Part shown: piece after piece, positions 52,401 through 59,795 of the stretch
Position numbering within the stretch: position 1 is the stretch's first letter
Layout: every line of letters begins with the position of its first letter
Assembly (NCBI GenBank): GCA_965212245.1
Contig: OZ243107.1
Span: 2,914,001 to 2,978,000, forward strand
Length of the DNA: 64,000 nucleotides
Reading direction: 5' to 3'
DNA from: CAKZNE01 sp040222435
Lineage (GTDB): Bacteria; Bacteroidota; Bacteroidia; Flavobacteriales; Schleiferiaceae
The notes under the pieces: model-generated
What the model saw: only the letters and a program-made list of their open reading frames with translations
Told to the model about the DNA's origin: nothing
Database searches by the model: none
Made by a program: the position numbers and the translations under genes

Positions 52401-52921
52401 GTAAAGTAGGTAAGTACGAGATATACAGAAGCATTAACGAAGAGAATAAATTCGATTTTGTGGAGAGCATTGATGGTGATGACACTACTTATGTGGATAT
52501 ACTTAAGAATTTCGAAGAAGAATCAGGTAAGTTCTGCTACTTTGTAGTGGCGGTAGAAGCCGGTAACCCATTGGGTTTTGTAAATGAGAATGGCTTACCG
52601 TTTACGAGCCTTTCCAATACGGTATGTATTAATCAAAGAGCCCGGGTATTTGTGCCCACCGCCTTCCGCCCTGGTAGTGATGTTGAGGTGAATCAGAAAT
52701 TTGGCCCGAGCATGCGCTTTGAGGAAGTGGCAGAATATGATTTCTATATTCTTAACCGCTGGGGTAAAGTAGTATTTCAAACCAGTGAGCCTGGCGAAGA
52801 GTGGGATGGTAAGGTAGATGGTGAAGTAGCTCCCACAGGCGTTTACGTGTACTACCTTAAGTATTCTACTTTGGATGATGTGCCTCGTGAAGAGCGTGGA
52901 ACCTTCACCCTGGTGAACTAA
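49457..52921 (+). CDS. Large secreted protein with gliding-motility-type (T9SS type B) C-terminal domain
   Basis: A 1154-residue surface protein. The signal peptide ends near DVSATHLSGGE. The cysteine-rich N-terminal domain (THLSGGELTWRCQGNGKYVFILKVYRDCGTG) is a recurrent opening of T9SS surface proteins. The middle (about 480-1040) holds several fibronectin III-like modules with W-x-P and Y-x-V patterns. The last ~90 residues (FVPTAFRPGSDVEVNQKF...YDFYILNRWGKVVFQT...PTGVYVYYLKY) match the gliding-motility-associated C-terminal domain (CHU_C). It has its own promoter and terminator. Its partner or ligand is unknown. Confidence 0.88.
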   Translation: MKFIYKSLFALALLFVFTDVSATHLSGGELTWRCQGNGKYVFILKVYRDCGTGNADISGNATINYPGGSFNLPRKSRTDISPSCWNSAIACGVAASGKGAMEEHYYIDSNITLTGTPPVGGWTFTWDGCCRPGTVKNLNNPGGIGYGVRAVMYPFRPFGSATANTVNNCFDNSPQFIESAAITQCAGSAFEYNHLASDPDLDSLFYKWAEPWDDNPLGPINNASWVPGYSMTQPFPNTATNSSNGPVTLDGTTGQVRMVANTAVEGTYASCFGIESWRCGAGPIAGTYQYQKIAEVFRDVALVFRTSGCDPSNRAPGAIIDTAQYPRIKRSGNVYRTRVYPGDTVKFVVSANDSDFLPTGVPQSVAFKASGLQVGSPMASQSGCLGSYPCASIKPVAPQVGYTTIQNNYVEFEWAPDCSNLSFNNQGCGGVNKFSFSLRMEDNACPAPEISLSTLIIEVSPGDPGPPILKCISFEEGTAGAKDVRLDWGQPPQDSALDFNYYYVYAALTKNGPYVKYDSISDYDQLSYALPQNTGLRHFYMNKSTGKCNFISRNSDTLSLMNLNMTPKPAFSSNQADLSWNPLIPNSSLLPFDSRGVYEIWMENPAHSGAWRIVGETNTSGTTTYLDDRPLCDDTIRYQIRVTDTIHGCQSKSTIQKGYFSDQLNRDVLNLDSVSVNLNGNAILSWEPTQFGDVVNYLVLFNDPVNGWRVVETLPIGTSMPYEWMDSQADQRAEQFKIVSIDSCGNQSDELLVSSHKTIYLKGSINRCDAFAKLSWKPYGGKLNGADPVTYRVVASIVENGIPTPPVVLFSGTSEDTTYIQRTLKKDAQYCYVVQAVDGSGTVTSSSNVICLDASVPQRSRILYISQVTNNYNRGSIDIKAFIDGDADVEAFDIEKSTERYGIYENIGDVAKPSSPPYVINFSDYSADPNTTYFYRISARPSCGTLKRDTVSNLGRNLVLSVKPNANLTNSLSWNPYQQWGGKVGKYEIYRSINEENKFDFVESIDGDDTTYVDILKNFEEESGKFCYFVVAVEAGNPLGFVNENGLPFTSLSNTVCINQRARVFVPTAFRPGSDVEVNQKFGPSMRFEEVAEYDFYILNRWGKVVFQTSEPGEEWDGKVDGEVAPTGVYVYYLKYSTLDDVPREERGTFTLVN

Positions 52922-52940
52922 TATTATAAATTACAGGAAT

Positions 52941-52969
52941 AAAGCCCCGGTGTTTTACACCGGGGCTTT
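52941..52969 (+). terminator. Intrinsic terminator after the large secreted protein
   Basis: Twelve-base stem AAAGCCCCGGTG / CACCGGGGCTTT with loop TTTTA, then TTTGCTTT. Confidence 0.88.
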
Positions 52970-53012
52970 TGCTTTATAGTGATACCATGCTGTTATACTC
53001 AGATAATCTTAG

Positions 53013-53020
53013 TATTTTTG
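53013..53020 (+). promoter_or_regulatory. -7 promoter element of guaB
   Basis: TATTTTTG matches TAnnTTTG, with a near-match TTA 17 bases upstream. Transcription would start about 27 bases before the ATG at 53054. Confidence 0.55.
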
Positions 53021-53053
53021 CGTGCAATTTTTTAAACAAAATTGCTTTCTCCT

Positions 53054-54526
53054 ATGCCATTAAGTTCTGATAAAGTATTGGGCGAAGCACTCACCTATGA
53101 TGATGTGCTTTTAGTGCCTGCCTATTCTGAAATACTGCCGCGGGAAGTGGACCTTACTACAAACTTTACCCGCAATATAAGCCTGAAATCTCCAATAGTG
53201 TCTGCCGCAATGGATACTGTGACCGAATCCGGAATGGCCATAGCCATAGCACAGGATGGGGGAATTGGAGTACTGCATAAGAATATGACTATTGAGCAGC
53301 AGGCCGTTGAGGTACGTAATGTAAAACGTGCTGAAAGCGGGATGATATTGGATCCGGTAACCTTACCGGAAACTGCTTTGGTAGCCGATGCCAAGAAAAT
53401 GATGGCTGATTTCAGGATTGGAGGTATTCCCATTGTGAATGATGATAAAAAGCTGATGGGCATCATTACCAACCGCGATCTTCGCTTTGAAAAAAATGAT
53501 GGACGCGCGTTGAGTGAGATCATGACCAAAGAAGGTTTGATAACCACACATCAGAATACCTCTTTACAGGAAGCAGAAGTAATCCTTCAAAATTATAAGA
53601 TTGAAAAACTTCCGGTTGTTACTAATGACAATAAGCTTATAGGACTTATTACATACCGTGATATAACCAAATTAAAGATCAAACCAAACGCTTGTAAAGA
53701 TTCGTACGGGCGTTTGAGGGTTGCAGCGGCTGTTGGAGTTACCGGAGATATATTAGAACGTGTTACTGCATTGGTGGAATCAAATGTAGATGCTGTGATC
53801 ATCGATACAGCACATGGACATACCAAAGGCGTGGTTGATGCTCTTAAAAGAGTGAAAAATAAATTTTCTGACCTGGATGTAATAGTAGGAAATATTGCCA
53901 CTGCTGAAGCGGGCAAATACTTGGCTGATGCAGGAGCCGATGCTGTGAAAGTTGGAATTGGCCCGGGGTCTATCTGTACTACCCGTGTGGTTGCTGGTGT
54001 AGGAGTACCTCAGTTATCAGCAGTTTTGGAAGTGGCCAAAGGCATAAAAGGATCAGGTATTCCTCTTATTGCAGATGGTGGAATTCGGTTTACCGGAGAT
54101 ATTGTAAAAGCTGTAGCTGCTGGGGCAGATTGTGTGATGCTTGGATCTCTGTTGGCCGGAACGAAAGAAGCACCTGGCGAAACCATTATTTATGAGGGTC
54201 GTAAGTATAAGACATACCGTGGGATGGGATCTATTGAAGCTATGCAAAGCGGCTCAAAAGATCGTTATTTCCAGGATGTTGAAGATGATATCAAAAAGCT
54301 GGTGCCAGAAGGAATAGTAGGCAGGGTAGCCTATAAAGGAGAGGTTAGTGAAGTAATGTATCAGTTTATTGGAGGCTTACGTGCAGGAATGGGGTATTGC
54401 GGTGCTTCAGATATTAAGACCCTGCAGAAAAATGCTAAGTTTACCCGTATTACTGCTGCCGGAGTACATGAAAGTCACCCGCATGACGTTCACATAACCC
54501 GTGAAGCACCTAACTATAGCAGATAA
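53054..54526 (+). CDS. guaB: Inosine-5'-monophosphate dehydrogenase
   Basis: Rate-limiting step of GTP synthesis: IMP plus NAD to XMP. I use the ATG at 53054 (MPLSSDKVLGEALTYDD); a TTG four codons upstream is possible. Two CBS domains lie near residues 95-210 (MADFRIGGIPIV, GIITNRDLRFEK, KLIGLITYRDI). The catalytic cysteine is in GPGSICTTRVVAGVGVPQ, with YRGMGSIEAM later. The length of 490 residues is normal. Three PPIase-type genes follow. Confidence 0.96.
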   Translation: MPLSSDKVLGEALTYDDVLLVPAYSEILPREVDLTTNFTRNISLKSPIVSAAMDTVTESGMAIAIAQDGGIGVLHKNMTIEQQAVEVRNVKRAESGMILDPVTLPETALVADAKKMMADFRIGGIPIVNDDKKLMGIITNRDLRFEKNDGRALSEIMTKEGLITTHQNTSLQEAEVILQNYKIEKLPVVTNDNKLIGLITYRDITKLKIKPNACKDSYGRLRVAAAVGVTGDILERVTALVESNVDAVIIDTAHGHTKGVVDALKRVKNKFSDLDVIVGNIATAEAGKYLADAGADAVKVGIGPGSICTTRVVAGVGVPQLSAVLEVAKGIKGSGIPLIADGGIRFTGDIVKAVAAGADCVMLGSLLAGTKEAPGETIIYEGRKYKTYRGMGSIEAMQSGSKDRYFQDVEDDIKKLVPEGIVGRVAYKGEVSEVMYQFIGGLRAGMGYCGASDIKTLQKNAKFTRITAAGVHESHPHDVHITREAPNYSR

Positions 54527-54565
54527 TATTATTTAATACCAAACTTGAAAAACGAAACTCAAAAA

Positions 54566-56557
54566 ATGCGCAGTCTTAATTTAGTTATCGCTTTCTTATT
54601 TGCAGGCCAGCTTTTGGCCCAACAGTCCGGAGAAATGAATAACCCTTCCCTGGATGATCAAATTCTTTTTAGCGTTGAAAATGATGTGGTTACAGCAGAA
54701 GAATACATTGCTGTGTACAATAAAAACCGCAACTTAGGTGAAGATATTGATCCTAAAACACCTCGTGAGTATCTGGATTTGTACATCAACTTTAAGCTTA
54801 AAGTTCATGATGCCAAACAAAAAGGGATGGATACAGCCTCCAGTTTCTTGAATGAGTATAATTCATACCGTGCTCAATTGGCTAAGCCTTACCTGTCTGA
54901 TCGTGATGTAACCGAAGAGCTTATCCAGGAAGCCTACAACCGGATGCAATATGATGTGCGCGCAGCTCATATTATGATTCAGGTGCCAGAAGAAGCAGAA
55001 GAAGCCGAGGTGGAAAAGGCCCGCAAAAAGATATTGGATATCCGTCAGCAAATAATGAATGGTGCTGATTTTAAATTACTGGCAGAAAAGCACTCTAATG
55101 ATACCTACTCCGCCAGTAGAGGAGGAGATTTGGGCTATTTCACAGCTTTTAACATGGTATACCCATTTGAGTCTGCCGTATACAATTTAAAAGAAGGAGA
55201 AGTTTCACAACCGGTACGGACTAAATTTGGATTTCACATTGTTAAAAAAACCGATCAGCGTCCTGCCCGGGGCATTATTAAAGTAGCTCATATAATGATC
55301 ATTGATAATGAAGAAACAGCTGAAAAGGAAAGAGTAAGCGCAGAGAAAAAGATCAATGAAATATATGATCAATTACAAGGTGGTGCTGAATTTGAAGAAA
55401 TGGCCCGTGTATACAGTGAAGACAAGGGTACATCCATGCGCGGGGGTGAGCTACAGGAATTTGGGATCAATAAAATGTTTCCTGAATTTGAAGAAAGAGC
55501 CTTTGAATTGGAAAAGCCTGGAAACTATTCTAAACCTTTCAAAACCCAAATAGGGTGGCATATTGTGAAGCTGATAGAGAAAAAAGGAATACCTCCCTTT
55601 GCAGAAGTGAGCAACCAGATAAAAAATAGTGTAGAAAGAGATACACGTTCTCAACAGAGTCATGAAAGTATTATAAAGCGATTAAAGCTTGAATATAATT
55701 ATAAGGAATACCCCAAAGTGCGTAAAATGGCTTTTGATCAGGTAGGAGAATCATACCTGAGTGGAAAGTTTTCTGCGAACGATATTAAAAATGAGTCCAG
55801 GGTATTAGTGGAATTTGCTGATAAACAATATACGGTTGGTGATTTTCTGCAGTACCTTCAAATGAATCAGCCCAGAAATTCTAAATCCGGTAATCTTAAA
55901 CTGGAACTGCGCAGAGCTTATGAAAAGTACAGTGATTCTCGCCTTATAAATTATGAGAAAGCCCATCTCGAAGAAAAGTACCCTGAATTCAGAATGCTGG
56001 CACGTGAATACTATGAAGGTATTCTTTTGTTTGACCTCACCGAGAAAAAAGTTTGGAAAAAGTCAGTGTCTGACACCAATGGACTTAAGAGCTTCTATGA
56101 AGATCACAAAACCAATTATATGTGGGGTACCCGCTATGATGCAGTTATTGTAAAGGCTGCCAATAAAAAACTAGCCAGGAAAACGGCTAAAATGCTTAAA
56201 AAAGGGGCTACTGTTGAGGAGATTGAAGCCAAACTCAACGAAGACTCTGAACTGAATGTACAGATGGAAAGCGGTTTGTTTGAGAAAGACAGTAAACCAG
56301 AGTTAAGCAGCAATACGGACTTAAGTAAAGGAGCATCGGATATAGAGGTGAAGGATGGACGTCATCAGTTTGTATTTATAAAATCTGTTCAGGAGCCGCG
56401 CCCTAAAACACTGGATGAAGCCCGCGGTATTATTATAAGTGATTACCAGAACTATCTTGAAAAAGAATGGATAGCAGACTTAAAGAACCGTTACCAGGTA
56501 AATATTGATAATACGGTTTTGGAACAAGTAATCCGGGTGCTTGAAGAGGAAGGTTAA
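54566..56557 (+). CDS. Periplasmic PpiC-type peptidyl-prolyl isomerase with two rotamase domains
   Basis: Start chosen at the ATG of MRSLNLVIAFLFAGQLLAQQ, which gives a proper signal peptide; a TTG seven codons upstream is less likely. The protein is 663 residues with two parvulin-type domains (about 125-230: RAAHIMIQ...GGDLGYF...FGFHIV; and about 235-340: VAHIMII...RGGELQEFG...IGWHIV). A long helical C-terminal part follows. It probably helps fold outer-membrane or T9SS proteins. Confidence 0.86.
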   Translation: MRSLNLVIAFLFAGQLLAQQSGEMNNPSLDDQILFSVENDVVTAEEYIAVYNKNRNLGEDIDPKTPREYLDLYINFKLKVHDAKQKGMDTASSFLNEYNSYRAQLAKPYLSDRDVTEELIQEAYNRMQYDVRAAHIMIQVPEEAEEAEVEKARKKILDIRQQIMNGADFKLLAEKHSNDTYSASRGGDLGYFTAFNMVYPFESAVYNLKEGEVSQPVRTKFGFHIVKKTDQRPARGIIKVAHIMIIDNEETAEKERVSAEKKINEIYDQLQGGAEFEEMARVYSEDKGTSMRGGELQEFGINKMFPEFEERAFELEKPGNYSKPFKTQIGWHIVKLIEKKGIPPFAEVSNQIKNSVERDTRSQQSHESIIKRLKLEYNYKEYPKVRKMAFDQVGESYLSGKFSANDIKNESRVLVEFADKQYTVGDFLQYLQMNQPRNSKSGNLKLELRRAYEKYSDSRLINYEKAHLEEKYPEFRMLAREYYEGILLFDLTEKKVWKKSVSDTNGLKSFYEDHKTNYMWGTRYDAVIVKAANKKLARKTAKMLKKGATVEEIEAKLNEDSELNVQMESGLFEKDSKPELSSNTDLSKGASDIEVKDGRHQFVFIKSVQEPRPKTLDEARGIIISDYQNYLEKEWIADLKNRYQVNIDNTVLEQVIRVLEEEG

Positions 56558-57416
56558 TCATAAGCTTTTTGCTTTACTCTCAGGAGTAGTACTCTTTACT
56601 ATGGCCACTTCCTGTAATTGGTTGCGGTTTGGTACTGAAGAAGAGAAGGAACCTCTGGCCAGGGTATACAATCGCTACCTCTATAAAGAAGATGTAGCCG
56701 ATATAGTACCTGCTGCTCTCGAAACCAATGATAGTCTGGCGTTTCTCCAAAACTATATTAGTATTTGGGCCAAAGATCAACTTATGCTCTATAAGGCTGA
56801 GTACAATCTTACGGAACAGCAAAAGGACTTTGAGCAGCAGATCACAGACTACCGAAATGATCTCTTAAAGTTTGCCTATCAGCAGGAATACGTTCGGCAG
56901 AACCTGGACACCAATATTTCAGATGTAGAAATAGAAGAGTATTACGAACAGAATGGAGATAACTTTGAGTTGAAAGAAAATATTTTAAAGGCCCGGTATG
57001 TAGTCATAAATTCGGATGCTCCAAAAATTGATGATGCCAGGGAGTGGTTTCGTTCTTCAAAACCTGAGGATTTTCAAAAGATTCGGGAGTATGCTTTAAA
57101 ATATGCCAGTGAGTTTTCACTGGAGGATACATCGTGGGTTAGTTTTGATCTGATAGCATCTAAGTTTCCGGTTGAAACCTATAATCAGAGTGAATTTCTT
57201 GCGAATAATAAATACGTGCAGGTAACCAAGGGGGGTAAATTATATTTGCTGGAGATCGTTAGCTATAAAATAAAAGAGGGCAAGTCACCGCTTACCTATG
57301 TTAAATATGTTATCCGTAATATTTTAGTGAACCAGAGAAAGCTACAGTTATTAGCCAATTTGGAAAAAAACCTGTTGGATGATGCGCTTGAGAAAAAAGA
57401 ATTTGAAACGTATTAG
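56541..57416 (+). CDS. Lipoprotein related to SurA N-domains, lacking a rotamase domain
   Basis: A 291-residue protein. The TTG start at 56541 overlaps the previous gene by 17 bases. A lipobox (MATSC, lipid site near C25) follows the signal. The body is helical and charged (ISIWAKDQLMLYKAEYNL; DVEIEEYYEQNGDNFELKENILKARYVVI) and resembles the chaperone part of SurA/PpiC proteins. I cannot find the parvulin core (GGDLG, G-HI). Function unknown; its position between two PPIase genes suggests a shared folding task. Confidence 0.75.
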   Translation: MKRKVNHKLFALLSGVVLFTMATSCNWLRFGTEEEKEPLARVYNRYLYKEDVADIVPAALETNDSLAFLQNYISIWAKDQLMLYKAEYNLTEQQKDFEQQITDYRNDLLKFAYQQEYVRQNLDTNISDVEIEEYYEQNGDNFELKENILKARYVVINSDAPKIDDAREWFRSSKPEDFQKIREYALKYASEFSLEDTSWVSFDLIASKFPVETYNQSEFLANNKYVQVTKGGKLYLLEIVSYKIKEGKSPLTYVKYVIRNILVNQRKLQLLANLEKNLLDDALEKKEFETY

Positions 57417-57417
57417 A

Positions 57418-58770
57418 ATGAAGAGATATTTGACGGCTTTGGCGATCATAACCTGTGCTACAGCATTTGCCCAACCGCAACTGGTAGATGGAGTGGTGGC
57501 TGTAGTGGGAAGGAATATTGTGTTAAAGTCTAATATAGACGATCAATTTAAAAACCTTAAAGATCAAGGCCTTACGGATAATGAAGCTGAGAAGTGCCGC
57601 ATATTTGAAGAACTTCTCTTTGAAAAACTTTTACTTCACCAGGCTGATATAGATAGTATTGAGGTATCACCTGAAGAAGTAGACCTGGCCATTGAGCGGA
57701 GGATTGGTGTATTTATCCAACAGATTGGCAGCCGTCAGAAACTGGAGCAGTATTATAAAAAATCTGTAGTGGAGATCAAGGAAGAAATGCAGCCTTACAT
57801 CCAGGACCAGATGGTGGCGCAAAAAATGTTGCGCGATATAACTAAGGATATTGAGATTACTCCCACCGAGGTACGGACTTTCTACAAAGCTATTCCCGAA
57901 GATAGTTTACCCCTTATTAATTCGCAGGTAGAGTACTCCCAGATCATTAAATACCCCATAGTAAGCAAAGAGGCTAAGCAGGAAGCTATTGATCGCCTCA
58001 ATGACTTGAGAAAGCGTATTGAGGATGGTTCATCCTTCAGTACTATGGCGGTTTTATATTCTGAAGACCCTGGTTCTGCCAAAAACGGAGGAGAGTATGA
58101 AGGGATCAAACGTGGGCAGTTTGTTAAAGAGTTTGATGCGGTATCTTTTAATCTTAAAGCCGGAGAAATTTCTGAACCCTTTCAAACGGAATACGGCTAC
58201 CATATTGTACAATTACAAAAACGCAGGGGAGAAGAGCTGGATCTCCGCCATATTCTCATAAAACCCAAGGTTTCTCAGGAGAACCTGCAAAAAGCACAGG
58301 CAGAGTTGGACAGTGTGCGTAACCTGATAATCAGCAAGGAAATAACTTTTGAGGAAGCGGCCGAAAAATTTTCAGATGATGAAAACTCCAAGCTGAATGG
58401 AGGTATAGTAATGAATCCTCAAAGTGCGGATACCCGCTGGGAAACAGGTCAGCTTGATAAGAATATTTTTTATGCGGTTGAGAAGCTTGAAATAGGTCGT
58501 ATTTCAGAACCCCTGTTTTTCCGTACCCCGGATAAAAAGGAAGGTTTTCGTTTGATCAAATTGGTTAATAAAACAGAACCTCACCGCGCTGATCTTAAAA
58601 CCGATTACCAGGTAATTCAGAACGTGGCCAAGCAGGAAAAAGAGAATAAGGCTATTCAAAAGTGGATTGATGAAAAGGTTAAAACTACCTACGTAAGGGT
58701 AAATAATGAATATTTCAATTGCAATTTTCAGCGTAATTGGATTAAAAGATCATCTCAATATGTCGAATAA
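57418..58770 (+). CDS. surA: SurA-like periplasmic chaperone and peptidyl-prolyl isomerase
   Basis: Start chosen at the ATG of MKRYLTALAIITCATAFAQ, one base after the preceding stop; this gives a signal peptide, unlike the longer frame from 57379. The SurA N-terminal region (LVDGVVAVVGRNIVLKSNIDDQ; CRIFEELLFEKLLLHQADIDSIEVS) is followed by two rotamase domains (about 165-265: GGEYEGIKRGQFVKEFD...YGYHIVQL; about 270-370). It assists outer-membrane protein folding. Its end overlaps moxR by 11 bases. Confidence 0.88.
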   Translation: MKRYLTALAIITCATAFAQPQLVDGVVAVVGRNIVLKSNIDDQFKNLKDQGLTDNEAEKCRIFEELLFEKLLLHQADIDSIEVSPEEVDLAIERRIGVFIQQIGSRQKLEQYYKKSVVEIKEEMQPYIQDQMVAQKMLRDITKDIEITPTEVRTFYKAIPEDSLPLINSQVEYSQIIKYPIVSKEAKQEAIDRLNDLRKRIEDGSSFSTMAVLYSEDPGSAKNGGEYEGIKRGQFVKEFDAVSFNLKAGEISEPFQTEYGYHIVQLQKRRGEELDLRHILIKPKVSQENLQKAQAELDSVRNLIISKEITFEEAAEKFSDDENSKLNGGIVMNPQSADTRWETGQLDKNIFYAVEKLEIGRISEPLFFRTPDKKEGFRLIKLVNKTEPHRADLKTDYQVIQNVAKQEKENKAIQKWIDEKVKTTYVRVNNEYFNCNFQRNWIKRSSQYVE

Positions 58771-59722
58771 AGACGAAGTAGAAGCCATAAAGGAATTAGG
58801 AGATAAGTACCGTATCCTCAAAAAGGAGATCGGGAAGGTAATTGTAGGTCAGGAGAAAGTAGTAGACCTGCTTATTCTCTCCCTCTTCTGTAAGGGGCAC
58901 TCTCTTTTGGTAGGCGTACCCGGCCTGGCCAAAACATTACTGGTAAACACTACTGCCCAGGCTTTAGGTCTGAGCTTTAATCGTATTCAGTTTACACCAG
59001 ACCTTATGCCTTCCGATATTGTAGGTTCGGAAATACTGGATGAAAGCCGCAATTTTAAGTTTATTAAAGGCCCTCTATTCTCCAACATCATCTTGGCAGA
59101 TGAGATCAACCGTACACCTCCTAAAACGCAATCAGCTTTGCTGGAAGCAATGCAGGAAAAATCGGTAACTGCAGCAGGAACCACCTATAAAATGGATGAG
59201 CCCTTTTTTGTTTTAGCTACGCAAAACCCCATTGAACAGGAGGGAACCTACCCTTTACCGGAAGCACAGCTGGACCGCTTTATGTTTAACATAGAAGTAG
59301 GGTACCCCACGTTTGAAGAGGAAATGCAGATTGTGAAAAGCACCACCGGTAATGCAGCCCAACAGGTGGGAAAAGTGTTAAGCTCAGCAGAGATTATTGA
59401 ATTTCAACAACTTATTCGTAAAATACCGGTAAGTGATACGGTGTATGAATATGCAGTTTCCCTGGCCAGTGCCACACGTCCCGGCAACGACAGGGCTAAA
59501 GATATTACCCGTGAATATATAGCCTGGGGAGCAGGGCCACGTGCCTCCCAATACCTGATACTGGGAGCTAAGGCGCATGCTGCACTTAATGGCAAGTATT
59601 CTCCTGATAGTGAAGACGTTTTTGCGGTGGCGGAGCCCATACTACGTCATCGTATTGTGAAAAACTACAAAGCTGAGGCAGAGGGAATCAAAATAGAGCA
59701 GATTATTAAAGAGCTGGTTTAG
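58760..59722 (+). CDS. MoxR-family AAA+ ATPase
   Basis: A 320-residue MoxR ATPase. I use the ATG at 58760 (MSNKDEVEAIKELGDKY); the longer frame from 58706 runs inside surA. Motifs: Walker A GVPGLAKTLL, Walker B IILADEINRTPPKTQSALLEAMQE, sensor 1 LATQNPIEQEGTYPLPEAQLDRF. MoxR proteins usually act as chaperones with a DUF58/VWA partner, but no such gene follows here; the next gene is pyrG. Confidence 0.9.
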   Translation: MSNKDEVEAIKELGDKYRILKKEIGKVIVGQEKVVDLLILSLFCKGHSLLVGVPGLAKTLLVNTTAQALGLSFNRIQFTPDLMPSDIVGSEILDESRNFKFIKGPLFSNIILADEINRTPPKTQSALLEAMQEKSVTAAGTTYKMDEPFFVLATQNPIEQEGTYPLPEAQLDRFMFNIEVGYPTFEEEMQIVKSTTGNAAQQVGKVLSSAEIIEFQQLIRKIPVSDTVYEYAVSLASATRPGNDRAKDITREYIAWGAGPRASQYLILGAKAHAALNGKYSPDSEDVFAVAEPILRHRIVKNYKAEAEGIKIEQIIKELV

Positions 59723-59755
59723 GCTCAAAGCGGCATCATTCCCATCATTTATTCT

Positions 59756-59763
59756 TAGCTTTG
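59756..59763 (+). promoter_or_regulatory. -7 promoter element of pyrG
   Basis: TAGCTTTG matches TAnnTTTG and would start transcription about 26 bases before the ATG at 59796. No clear -33 TTG. Confidence 0.5.
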
Positions 59764-59795
59764 CCGCGTTTTTGAACGAACGGGAAAAGCTCAAT

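Noticed and set aside
53122..53547. 141-residue minus-strand frame inside guaB
   Set aside because: Antisense to a complete IMP dehydrogenase with no signal of its own.
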